Assembly (NCBI GenBank): GCA_947589375.1
Contig: CANQAO010000015.1
Coordinates: 1-15,172 of the forward strand
Source of the DNA: an uncultured Bacilli bacterium
Lineage (GTDB): Bacteria > Bacillota_I > Bacilli_A > RF39 > UBA660
Direction of reading: 5' to 3'
DNA length: 15,172 nucleotides
A program made the translations under genes and the position numbers. The notes beneath the pieces are model-generated. The model was not told the DNA's origin. It saw nothing but the letters and a program-made list of their open reading frames with translations, and searched no databases. This document shows positions 1 through 6,976 of the stretch, in pieces; positions within the stretch are counted from its first letter, which is position 1, and each line of letters opens with the position of its first letter.

Positions 1-19
1 TATTTTAGTAAAAATTCTT

Positions 20-35
20 TGACATTTTTATGTCA
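20..35. repeat. Short perfect inverted repeat, TGACAT-N4-ATGTCA
   Basis: Two six-base arms flank four T residues in the gene-free stretch left of the rnr terminator. No run of U follows on either strand, so it does not look like an intrinsic terminator. It could be an operator half-site pair or chance in AT-rich DNA. Positions 1-101 hold nothing else I can support; no well-spaced promoter was found there. Confidence 0.3.
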
Positions 36-101
36 TTAATTTTAATGTATAAAAGTAATTTTATAGAAAGATAATTTGTAAACTGTTTATAAGTGTCAAA
101 C

Positions 102-131
102 AAAAAGACATTTTTTAATTAATGCCTTTTT
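102..131 (-). terminator. Intrinsic terminator of rnr
   Basis: On the minus strand an 11-bp stem (AAAAAGGCATT pairing with AATGTCTTTTT, one G-U wobble) encloses an eight-base loop. Its 3' arm ends in five U residues, then GUUUG. The rnr stop codon (119-121) lies at the loop, so the hairpin forms across the end of the coding sequence. Confidence 0.7.
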
Positions 132-2284
132 AAAGTTTTATTTTTTTCTAAAGGTTCTAATAAAGGTATTGATTTTAAAGTTTCATCATTTAATAAACCT
201 TCAAGGGAGAAAATAATTTCGCGATCTTTCACGTTCACATCAGCAAGCTGCACTTTGACTTTATCTCCTAAATGGTAGTGTTCCTTACCGCTAGGATACT
301 TAGCCGTAATAAAACGGCCATCTTTGTTATAAGAAAATTTTCGATCACTTAAGTCTAATTTGCCGACAATACCATTTTTTAATTTGACGCTACTATAATA
401 ACTATCTAAATCTTTAATTTTAGCTTCGATGTCTTGACCACGCAATTCTTCTAAATGACTTTCAAGATATTTTGCCATTTCTAATAAGTTAGCCTCTATT
501 TCAGCTTTATCCGCTTGCCTTTCGCGTTTAGATGCATGATAGGCCGCTTCAGCCAAATCTTTTTCTAAAATATCTAAATCTTCGTAATTATAATCGTTTA
601 AAAATCTCGTTAATAGGCCATTAATTATCAAATCTGGAGCTCTTCTAATGGGTGAAGTAAAGTGAGTATAATGTCTTAGCCCTAAACCGTAATGTACTCC
701 TTGATCAGTAGTGTATTTAGCTCTTTTTAACTGCCTTAAAATTAGTGATGAAATAACATCAAAGTCTTCACTATTTTTTGCTTTATCAAGTAATTTATCA
801 ATACTATTTAAATTCATAAAGCTAGCATATTTTTTAAACATATATAATGTCTTTAACTCGGTTAATGACTCATTAAATGTATTTACATCTGGAATATCAT
901 GCACCCGATATATCGATGGCACATTCATATAGCAAAGCATCGTCGCTACTGTTTCATTAGCATGTACCATAGCATTTTCAATCATCTTTTCAGCCGGGCC
1001 TCTTTTTTTAAGCATAAAACCAACTGGCGTGTTTTCATCCATAACTACTTCTAATTCATGAGAATCAAAAGACAACGCTTTTTTCTTTTTTCGTCTTTCA
1101 TGACAAACATCAGAATATTCTTTTAATAAAGTTAAACTTTGAACAAAAGGTTCATAACCTTTAGGAATAATTCCGGTTTCTAAAATTTGATTAACATCAT
1201 CATAAGTCATTTGTTTTTTTGATTTAATAAAGCTCTTATAAACATCAAAATTTAACACTTCCGCACTTTCTCTATCGATTTCCATTTCACATGTTGTCGT
1301 TAGGCGATAAACTTTTTCATCTAAAGAACAAATGCCATTTGATAATTTATGCGGTAGCATGGGAATAACACCATTGACTAAATATAAAGATGTGCCTTTA
1401 TCTAAAGCCGAATTATAAAGTGGTGAACCCACTGGTACGTAATGTTCAACATCAGAAATATGAACTCTTAAAAGATAATTTCCATTATCTAGTTTTTTAA
1501 TACTAACGGCATCATCACGATCTTTTGTATCAGCTCCATCAATAGAAAAAACTTCATCATGGGTTAAATCAATTCTTTTATCAGTGTCTTTATCTAAAAC
1601 TTCATTGGGAATGGCTTCTAATTGTTTGGCGGCATCTTCAGGGATTTCATTATAAAAACCAAATTCTTCGGCAATGGTCGTTAACTCGATATTTAAATCA
1701 TTCGCATGACCGATAAGTTTTTCGATTTTTACTGGATATACACCTTCTACTTTATCACCTAATTTAACTTTTACTCGATCACCAGGAACTAAAGAACCAT
1801 CATCGGTGAATTTTAAATTAATGTTATATCTACTACGCACTGGCACTAACCTACGATCATTAGTTAATTCGCAAATTAAAGTATCACTATTTCTTTTAAT
1901 AATATCCGTCACTTCAGCAATAATACGGCCTTTTTCTTTATGAATTTGTTTTAAGACGACTAAATCGTCTTCTAAAGCACCATTTAATTTTTCATGCGGA
2001 ATATAGATTTTTGGTTTATCCATTTTGGCATATCCGCGTCCACTATCATTAATGGTAATTGCGCATTGATACATACCTAAATCTTTTGGAAATATTTGAT
2101 AGAAACCATCTTTTAAATATACTTCACCTTTTATTTGTAAATCTTCTAAATCATCATAAAAAGAAGCTGTCTTTATCTCGCCTTTAATATTAAATTGTTT
2201 TTTAAGGTCGTTAAAAGATAGCTTCCCTTGCGCTTCTTTCATATAATCCAAAATTAAAATTTGATTTTCATTTAAATTCTTCAT
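119..2284 (-). CDS. rnr: Ribonuclease R, 3'-5' exoribonuclease
   Basis: RNase R processively degrades structured RNA from the 3' end in the cytoplasm and acts in mRNA turnover, rRNA quality control and tmRNA-linked decay. The 721-residue product has the full family layout: an N-terminal winged-helix-like region (about 1-65), cold-shock-type OB folds (about 70-215), the RNB catalytic domain and a C-terminal S1 domain (about 615-697). Catalytic magnesium ligands are visible in IDGADTKDRDDAV (about 248-260), and the signature HYTHFTSPIRR lies at about 538-548. I chose ATG at 2284 because GGGGTG lies eight bases upstream; an in-frame TTG two codons earlier would sit almost on that site. The gene is monocistronic, with its own promoter and terminator. 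The usual neighbours secG, smpB and ssrA are not in view. Confidence 0.96.
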   Translation of the reverse strand: MKNLNENQILILDYMKEAQGKLSFNDLKKQFNIKGEIKTASFYDDLEDLQIKGEVYLKDGFYQIFPKDLGMYQCAITINDSGRGYAKMDKPKIYIPHEKLNGALEDDLVVLKQIHKEKGRIIAEVTDIIKRNSDTLICELTNDRRLVPVRSRYNINLKFTDDGSLVPGDRVKVKLGDKVEGVYPVKIEKLIGHANDLNIELTTIAEEFGFYNEIPEDAAKQLEAIPNEVLDKDTDKRIDLTHDEVFSIDGADTKDRDDAVSIKKLDNGNYLLRVHISDVEHYVPVGSPLYNSALDKGTSLYLVNGVIPMLPHKLSNGICSLDEKVYRLTTTCEMEIDRESAEVLNFDVYKSFIKSKKQMTYDDVNQILETGIIPKGYEPFVQSLTLLKEYSDVCHERRKKKKALSFDSHELEVVMDENTPVGFMLKKRGPAEKMIENAMVHANETVATMLCYMNVPSIYRVHDIPDVNTFNESLTELKTLYMFKKYASFMNLNSIDKLLDKAKNSEDFDVISSLILRQLKRAKYTTDQGVHYGLGLRHYTHFTSPIRRAPDLIINGLLTRFLNDYNYEDLDILEKDLAEAAYHASKRERQADKAEIEANLLEMAKYLESHLEELRGQDIEAKIKDLDSYYSSVKLKNGIVGKLDLSDRKFSYNKDGRFITAKYPSGKEHYHLGDKVKVQLADVNVKDREIIFSLEGLLNDETLKSIPLLEPLEKNKTLKRH

Positions 2285-2307
2285 ACCCAAAACACCCCAC
2301 GTATAAC

Positions 2308-2336
2308 ATTATACTAAATTATGGTTTAAAAGACAA
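2308..2336 (-). promoter_or_regulatory. Sigma-A promoter of rnr
   Basis: On the minus strand TTGTCT (2331-2336) and a perfect TATAAT (2308-2313) are 17 bases apart. The predicted start lies near 2300, about 16 bases before the ATG at 2284, leaving a very short leader. It sits just past the terminator of the upstream unit, so rnr is independently transcribed. Confidence 0.7.
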
Positions 2337-2337
2337 G

Positions 2338-2366
2338 CAAAAAGAACTAATATTTGTTTAGTTCTT
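2338..2366 (-). terminator. Intrinsic terminator of the 4.0-2.3 kb unit
   Basis: On the minus strand a perfect 9-bp stem (AAGAACTAA with TTAGTTCTT) and seven-base loop run into UUU. The stop codon of the DUF1292-like gene (2347-2349) lies inside the stem. Confidence 0.75.
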
Positions 2367-2643
2367 CTAAAGCTTCTTTTGGATTTTGAAGTAGTTCATC
2401 TAAATTTGGTATTAATTTAGGCATAATTTCCTTTAAAATAGCTTGATCAGTGACCTCATCAAAGTATTCTTCTCCATTATTCATAATACATTTAACCGTC
2501 ATAAATTCTTCGATAAAATCATTTTCATCCGGTGTCACTTTAATTAAATAATTATATTTTTCATCATTATATGTAGTTTCGCCAATTACAAACCATTTAT
2601 CATTTTCGGCAAATTCAATAATTGTATATAGCCCACTTTTCAT
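2347..2643 (-). CDS. DUF1292-like (YrzB-type) small acidic protein
   Basis: A 98-residue acidic soluble protein with no signal peptide or membrane segment. The order of hydrophobic strands around WFVIGETTYNDEKYNYLI, followed by TPDEND and an acidic helix near DEVTDQAILKEIM, resembles the DUF1292/YrzB family of small Firmicutes proteins, whose function is unknown. The match is by eye and moderate. The start codon lies three bases after the stop of the upstream membrane-protein gene, and no strong Shine-Dalgarno site precedes it, so translation is probably coupled. Sharing a transcript suggests, but does not prove, a functional link between the two products. Confidence 0.6.
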   Translation of the reverse strand: MKSGLYTIIEFAENDKWFVIGETTYNDEKYNYLIKVTPDENDFIEEFMTVKCIMNNGEEYFDEVTDQAILKEIMPKLIPNLDELLQNPKEALEELNKY

Positions 2644-2646
2644 TTT

Positions 2647-4047
2647 CTATTTGCCATCAGCTGTAGGTCCATATTCTGCATACATGGCATCAGGATTATT
2701 TTGATGATAATCAGCTAACTCAGAAAAATTCATGTTATCTATTACTGTATTGGCTCCATTAGTAGGCTCAGCAGTAATAGAAGATGTAAGATAATCCTGG
2801 TTAGCAATTTCTGATGGTGCTCCCGCATAATCATGAACAGGTGCTCCTTCAAAATTACCATAATGAGTAGAAATAACATCTCCATTTGTCAAAGCATCAT
2901 TTATGGTATTAGCATCGGTATTAGAAATTCCATCAGCTACTGTTTGTACTGGTGAATTATCACCAGACATTACTGAATAAGCAATAGCTCCAGCAATCGC
3001 TAACCCTGTAGCAGCACCAATCGCCACGATTAATAATTTCTTTTTAAAGGATGCATTTTTCCATTTTTCTTTAAGTTTGGCAAACAAAGATTGTGGCGCC
3101 TCTTTACGAGTTCCTTTCCTGGCTGTAGCAGGAATAGCTTGTTTAACCTCAGGTAAATCTGGTTCTTTAGAAGGTATATTTTTCGTTTCTGAAGGTATAG
3201 GCTGCGTAGCTTGATTAACAATTGGGTCCTCTTCGGCTTCTAAAGCTGGATGAACTGGCAAACTTCTTAAAATTTTATCAATTTCATCTTTGGAAGTTAA
3301 TTTGGCAAAATTATCGACAAAATCACTGCCATAATGTAATTCACCATTTTTAATAATTTCTTCTAAACCACTATCTAATTCTGATGTTTGAATTGGATTA
3401 AGTTCACTTAATACATGGCTTCCAAAAATTCTTTTCTTAATTTCATCTTCGTGATGCGCTAATAAAAGTTGTTTTTTGGCTTCCATTGTAGTTTCGGTAG
3501 ATAATGTATCATTAGCTGCTGGCAAAGCAAATTCATCACTGGCTGCTGGCAAAGCAAATTCATCACTGGCCGGTGGTAAAGCAGGTGTGGCTGTAAGCTG
3601 TCTTTGTTTTAACCATTCCTCATAATTCCAATTATTATTTGGATCAGCTGCATAATCACGGGCTTGTTTTTCAGTCATATTTGAACTCATTAAATAATGT
3701 ACCCATTCTTCTTTTAAATTCATGTCTTCCGTATTTTGTTTTACTTCCCCAACTATGATTGGCTCATTTTGAACATTAGTTGGTTTTGGTATAGCTGATT
3801 GAATGGCAGGCTGAGCTTCTTGATTAAGAGCTTTATGCGCAATTTCATCCATAAGCCAGATAATAGAATCCTCACGCTTTTCATTGATGACATCTTCGAC
3901 AAAATTAGCTCCATAATATTGTTCACCATTTTTTATTAAAGCTTCGACATAACCATCTAACATTGGCCCACTATAACCGGTGCGCGCTTTTAAAAGGTCC
4001 GCATATATATTTAATAGCTTAGTTTTCTTTTCATTCATATCGTTCAT
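2647..4047 (-). CDS. Unrecognised single-pass membrane protein with duplicated module
   Basis: I do not recognise this 466-residue protein. It has one strong membrane helix (about 338-359) preceded by a lysine-rich stretch, so the long N-terminal part is probably cytoplasmic and the 105-residue C-terminal part outside. The N-terminal part holds a duplicated module: residues about 26-74 and 222-270 share the pattern IKNGE-x2-YG-x2-FV followed by a charged helix. Between them lie a WVHYLMSS...NYEEWLKQRQ segment (about 115-150) and a short repeat of LPAASDEFA. Proline/glutamate-rich linkers separate the parts. The C-terminal part is rich in Asn, Ala and Asp. ATG at 4047 has GAGGG seven bases upstream. 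It may be a scaffold or envelope protein, but nothing here shows an enzymatic function. Confidence 0.85.
   Translation of the reverse strand: MNDMNEKKTKLLNIYADLLKARTGYSGPMLDGYVEALIKNGEQYYGANFVEDVINEKREDSIIWLMDEIAHKALNQEAQPAIQSAIPKPTNVQNEPIIVGEVKQNTEDMNLKEEWVHYLMSSNMTEKQARDYAADPNNNWNYEEWLKQRQLTATPALPPASDEFALPAASDEFALPAANDTLSTETTMEAKKQLLLAHHEDEIKKRIFGSHVLSELNPIQTSELDSGLEEIIKNGELHYGSDFVDNFAKLTSKDEIDKILRSLPVHPALEAEEDPIVNQATQPIPSETKNIPSKEPDLPEVKQAIPATARKGTRKEAPQSLFAKLKEKWKNASFKKKLLIVAIGAATGLAIAGAIAYSVMSGDNSPVQTVADGISNTDANTINDALTNGDVISTHYGNFEGAPVHDYAGAPSEIANQDYLTSSITAEPTNGANTVIDNMNFSELADYHQNNPDAMYAEYGPTADGK
3515..3583. repeat. 27-bp in-frame tandem repeat
   Basis: Two 27-base copies (3515-3541 and 3542-3568) are identical and a diverged third copy begins at 3569. 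The period is nine codons, so copy-number changes would keep the reading frame. On the coding strand each unit encodes LPAASDEFA. The identical copies suggest recent slippage. Confidence 0.9.
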
Positions 4048-4080
4048 TAAACATCCCTCACTTTGCCCATTTTAATTATA

Positions 4081-4102
4081 CCATTTTATGTGGTTTTGTC
4101 AA
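4081..4102 (-). promoter_or_regulatory. Promoter -35 and spacer of the membrane-protein/DUF1292 unit
   Basis: A perfect TTGACA (4097-4102, minus strand) lies 16 bases upstream of a perfect TATAAT (4075-4080), and the TGG just before the -10 makes it an extended -10 element. With the -10 the whole promoter spans 4075-4102. It lies in the 80-base gap after the prmC terminator and should be strong. Confidence 0.8.
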
Positions 4103-4115
4103 ACATTTCTTCAAG

Positions 4116-4143
4116 AAAAAAATCACTATTTAAAGTGACTTTT
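4116..4143 (-). terminator. Intrinsic terminator of prfA-prmC
   Basis: On the minus strand a 10-bp stem (AAAAGTCACT with AGTGATTTTT, one G-U pair) and six-base loop end in a seven-U run at 4116-4122. The prmC stop codon (4130-4132) lies in the loop. Confidence 0.75.
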
Positions 4144-4855
4144 TATCTATCAAAATAAAGACAAAACGATCTAAACCAGGCAAATCTTTTTCAACTTTAA
4201 TTTCCGCATGCGGAAAATATTTTTTTGCGATGTCGGTCACGGCTTTTCCTTGCTTTTGACCAATTTCCATAGCAATAATAGCTTTATCATTTACATGATA
4301 AATAGCGTCCCTTAAAATTTTATCATAAAATTCAAGGCCATGATTATCCGCATATAAAGCAATGGCTGGTTCGTTATTTTTAACTATATCTGCAATAACT
4401 TCATCATGCGCCACATAAGGCGGATTACTGATAATTAAATCATATTTGGCACTAACGCGATTAAGCATATCACTGATAAAGAAATTAATATCCACTTCAT
4501 TTATTTGGGCATTTTCTTTAGCTACTTTCAAGGCTTCTTTCGAAATATCGATAGCATCGACAACAGCATTTAATTTTTTCTTAAGGGTAATGGCAATAGC
4601 GCCACTTCCCGTACCTAAATCAATTATTTTAATTTCAGGTGGTAAATATTTTTTAGCATAATTGATAGTTTTTTCCACTAATAATTCCGTTTCAAAACGT
4701 GGAATTAAAACATGGGAATTAACTTTAATTGTATTGCCATAAAAATTAACATTGCCAATAATATATTGCAGTGGGATTCCTTGATCTAATTTTTGTAATC
4801 CTATATCTAGTGATGCTTTATCTAAATATTTTTTTAAATATTCTTTATCGTCCAT
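4130..4855 (-). CDS. prmC: Release factor glutamine methyltransferase, short N-terminus
   Basis: PrmC (HemK) uses S-adenosylmethionine to N5-methylate the glutamine of the GGQ motif in release factors 1 and 2. The Rossmann methyltransferase core is intact: IDLGTGSGAIAITL for SAM binding (about 76-89) and the substrate motif NPPY (about 143-146). The protein has 241 residues, against roughly 280 in Escherichia coli or Bacillus subtilis. The loss is at the N-terminus, where the conserved GIPLQYIIG begins near residue 26 instead of about 65-70, so much of the helical release-factor-binding domain is missing. The ATG shares one base with the prfA stop (TAATG), a classic translational-coupling arrangement that also supports the identification. 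Confidence 0.94.
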   Translation of the reverse strand: MDDKEYLKKYLDKASLDIGLQKLDQGIPLQYIIGNVNFYGNTIKVNSHVLIPRFETELLVEKTINYAKKYLPPEIKIIDLGTGSGAIAITLKKKLNAVVDAIDISKEALKVAKENAQINEVDINFFISDMLNRVSAKYDLIISNPPYVAHDEVIADIVKNNEPAIALYADNHGLEFYDKILRDAIYHVNDKAIIAMEIGQKQGKAVTDIAKKYFPHAEIKVEKDLPGLDRFVFILIDKKSL

Positions 4856-5910
4856 TATTCGCCTCTTAGTTTGCGCTGCAAATCTTCAGTAATTAAAGCA
4901 TTAATAATATCGTCTAAATTTCCTTCCATTACACGATCTAAATTTTTAGTTGTATAACCGATTCGATGATCCGTCACTCTATTTTGAGGATAATTATAAG
5001 TCCTGATTTTTTCAGAACGATCACCAGTACCGATTTTGCTTCTTCTTTCGCTACCTAATTCTTCTTCTTGTTCACGTTGTTTTATTTCATATAATCTCGC
5101 TCTTAACATTTGCATACATTTTTCTTTATTTTGTATTTGGCTGCGTTCGTTTTGGCAAGTAACTACAACACCTGTTGGAACATGGGTAATTCGAACCGCA
5201 CTATCGGTTGTATTAACGCATTGTCCGCCCGCACCAGTACTGCGGTACACATCGATTCTTAAATCACTTGGTTTAATTTCGATATCGACTTCTTCAGCTT
5301 CTGGCATAACTAAAACCGTAGCTGTAGAAGTATGGACGCGGCCTTGTGTTTCCGTTACAGGAACTCTTTGAACTCTATGAGCGCCACTTTCATATTTTAA
5401 TTTTGAATAAACTTTATCACCTTTTACCATAAATTCTACTAAAGGAAAGCCACCCATATCAGAATGTTCTTCAGATAATACTTCCAATTTCCAGCCTTCT
5501 TTTTCGGCATATTTACTATACATACGATATAAATCACCAGCAAAGATATTAGCTTCATCGCCACCAGCAGCACCTCTAATTTCAACGATAACGTTTTTTT
5601 CATCATTAGGATCTTTTGGTAGTAAAATAATTTCGATATCGCCTTCTAACTTTGTCTTAGCTTCCGTTAATCTCGCAACTTCTTCTTTGGCAAAATCACC
5701 AAGTTCACTATCTTTGGTCAGTTCATGAGCTTCAGCAAGGTCACTTTCAATTTTTTTATATTCTTGATAAGCATCATATGCCTCTTTCAATGAAGCTTGC
5801 TCCTTAGATAATTCTAAAGTTTTTTTAATATCATCTAAAATTTCTGGTTTTGTAAGCTCTACGCTAAGCTCATTATATCTTTTTTCAATCGCCATTAATC
5901 TTTCTTTCAT
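4855..5910 (-). CDS. prfA: Peptide chain release factor 1
   Basis: Release factor 1 recognises UAA and UAG in the ribosomal A site and triggers peptidyl-tRNA hydrolysis. The 351-residue product has the GGQ catalytic motif in STGAGGQCVNTTDSAVRITH (about 230-249). The stop-codon recognition tripeptide is PVT, within RVPVTETQGR, the PxT form of RF1 rather than the SPF of RF2. The N-terminal coiled, charged domain and the C-terminal helical domain are complete. I chose ATG at 5910, with AAAGGTGAT directly upstream; an in-frame GTG three codons earlier is part of that Shine-Dalgarno site. It forms an operon with prmC, which methylates its GGQ glutamine. Confidence 0.97.
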   Translation of the reverse strand: MKERLMAIEKRYNELSVELTKPEILDDIKKTLELSKEQASLKEAYDAYQEYKKIESDLAEAHELTKDSELGDFAKEEVARLTEAKTKLEGDIEIILLPKDPNDEKNVIVEIRGAAGGDEANIFAGDLYRMYSKYAEKEGWKLEVLSEEHSDMGGFPLVEFMVKGDKVYSKLKYESGAHRVQRVPVTETQGRVHTSTATVLVMPEAEEVDIEIKPSDLRIDVYRSTGAGGQCVNTTDSAVRITHVPTGVVVTCQNERSQIQNKEKCMQMLRARLYEIKQREQEEELGSERRSKIGTGDRSEKIRTYNYPQNRVTDHRIGYTTKNLDRVMEGNLDDIINALITEDLQRKLRGE

Positions 5911-5933
5911 ATGTATCACCTTTTACCTGTTTA

Positions 5934-5962
5934 ATTATACTATATTTTATTAATAAGTTCAA
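5934..5962 (-). promoter_or_regulatory. Sigma-A promoter of prfA-prmC
   Basis: On the minus strand TTGAAC (5957-5962) and a perfect TATAAT (5934-5939) are 17 bases apart. The expected transcript start is near 5927, about 17 bases before the prfA ATG. Confidence 0.75.
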
Positions 5963-6005
5963 ATATTTGACCTTATTATTCTTTAAATATATTGCCGCAA
6001 ATTAT

Positions 6006-6032
6006 GAAAAAAGAATTAGTCTTCTAATTCTT
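6006..6032 (-). terminator. Intrinsic terminator of rpoE
   Basis: On the minus strand a perfect 9-bp stem (AAGAATTAG with CTAATTCTT) and four-base loop are followed by a U run ending near 6006. The rpoE stop codon (6016-6018) lies within the 3' arm, so the hairpin uses the last codons of the gene. Confidence 0.75.
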
Positions 6033-6468
6033 CTTCATCGATAATCGTTAAATCATCGTCATCTTCTTCTAAATCATCTAAATCAACATCATCGTCATCA
6101 TCGTCTAAATCTTCTTCACGGTCAGCAATAATTTCTTCCATTTCTTCCGCAGCTTCTTCGATTTCTTCCAAATCTTCTTCTCCATAAGTCTCATCATCTT
6201 CTTCTAAACTAACTGTCGTTGGATGATGATCACGCAAATCCCAAGTACCATCGTCTAATAAAACAAAATCTTTATCAGTTGTAAGTGAGGTATAATAATC
6301 ACCTATTTTATCAGAATATTCGGTTTCTGAGTAATCCAACAAATCACAAATTGTTTTAAAAATCTCTGCTGTATTAAGAGGTTTTTTTCTTTCCTCTAAA
6401 ATCATTTTTGTAAGCTCATCATAAGAATATTGCTCCAGTTCTTCTTTTGGCATTTTACTTAACTTCAT
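6016..6468 (-). CDS. rpoE: DNA-directed RNA polymerase delta subunit
   Basis: Delta is a Firmicutes-specific RNA polymerase subunit that raises transcription specificity and recycling and affects open-complex stability. The 150-residue protein has the two-part layout of the family: a folded HARE-HTH-like N-terminal domain (about 1-90, including YSETEYSDKIGDYYTSLTTD and DDGTWDLRDH) and a disordered, almost entirely Asp/Glu tail (about 93-150). The ATG has GAGGAGG seven bases upstream. It lies after a DUF1934 gene but has its own promoter. In Bacillus the same neighbourhood also contains argS, which is absent here. Confidence 0.96.
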   Translation of the reverse strand: MKLSKMPKEELEQYSYDELTKMILEERKKPLNTAEIFKTICDLLDYSETEYSDKIGDYYTSLTTDKDFVLLDDGTWDLRDHHPTTVSLEEDDETYGEEDLEEIEEAAEEMEEIIADREEDLDDDDDDVDLDDLEEDDDDLTIIDEEELED

Positions 6469-6506
6469 ATATTTTCCTCCTCATATGCAAGTAACAATCT
6501 TAGAAC

Positions 6507-6534
6507 ATTGTATCATATTCTGTCTATGTGTCAA
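6507..6534 (-). promoter_or_regulatory. Promoter of rpoE
   Basis: On the minus strand a perfect TTGACA (6529-6534) is 16 bases from TACAAT (6507-6512), with TGA just before the -10 (extended -10). The -35 box lies inside the last codons of the upstream DUF1934 gene. No terminator separates the two genes, so rpoE may also be read from the upstream promoter. Confidence 0.75.
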
Positions 6535-6886
6535 TACTATATCGCAAATTTAATTCAAAATCATCAATATAAGTATCATTGATATATAGACTATACCAAA
6601 TTTTAATAAAATCTTTTTGACGTATAACGTTTTTAGTTTTCGTCTTAATATTCATCGTTCCTTCAGAAATAATATATGTCCCATTTAGAGTTTTAGACTT
6701 ATAAAAGCCTATTTTCATATAATAATCTTTTTTTCTTTCTAAATAAATAATTTCGCCTAAAGTAATTGTTGTCATAATACCGGCATCACTATATGTTATC
6801 TTTTGACCATTTTTAAGACCTTTACCTTCAAAAAGATGATGTTGATTTTTAGATTTTAATTCTGTCTTTATACTAATTTTACTCAT
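6524..6886 (-). CDS. DUF1934 (YwiB-like) beta-barrel protein
   Basis: A 120-residue soluble protein of alternating beta strands. It resembles the DUF1934/YwiB family of small calycin-like barrels: MTTITLGE, YMKIGFYKSKTLNGTYIISEGTMNIKTKTK, and the closing YSLYINDTYIDDFELNLRYS match the usual strand order and the ending of that family. The family has no firmly known function, but in Firmicutes it is commonly encoded near rpoE and argS, which fits the downstream rpoE here. I chose ATG at 6886, which has GAGG eight bases upstream. A longer in-frame version from 6925 would begin inside and upstream of the -10 promoter element, so it can be excluded. Confidence 0.83.
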   Translation of the reverse strand: MSKISIKTELKSKNQHHLFEGKGLKNGQKITYSDAGIMTTITLGEIIYLERKKDYYMKIGFYKSKTLNGTYIISEGTMNIKTKTKNVIRQKDFIKIWYSLYINDTYIDDFELNLRYSIDT

Positions 6887-6907
6887 AACATTTACCTCAA
6901 TGACAAA

Positions 6908-6916
6908 ATTATACCA
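6908..6916 (-). promoter_or_regulatory. Extended -10 promoter of the DUF1934 gene
   Basis: On the minus strand TGGTATAAT is a perfect extended -10 with no good -35 box at the right distance. The expected transcript start is near 6901, giving a leader of about 15 bases before the ATG at 6886. No convincing promoter for the divergent PBP gene was found in the same 90-base gap. Confidence 0.65.
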
Positions 6917-6976
6917 TAATTTCACTTATATTTTTAAAATTTCTTCGAATAATAATTTTAGAAACGGAGTGATGAT

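Noticed and set aside
18..55. Plus-strand promoter from TTGACA near 19 and TATAAA near 47
   Set aside because: The spacing is about 23 bases, too long for sigma-A, and no plus-strand gene follows.
5036..5371. Plus-strand open frame of 111 codons inside prfA
   Set aside because: It is antisense to a highly conserved gene, cysteine- and serine-rich without a domain, and lacks a start site; it is a shadow frame.
5911..6015. Riboswitch or leader RNA upstream of prfA
   Set aside because: The promoter lies only about 17 bases upstream of the start codon, leaving no room for a structured leader.
6887..6925. Longer form of the DUF1934 protein starting at 6925
   Set aside because: The extra codons cover the extended -10 promoter element, while ATG at 6886 has GAGG at good spacing and matches the family start.
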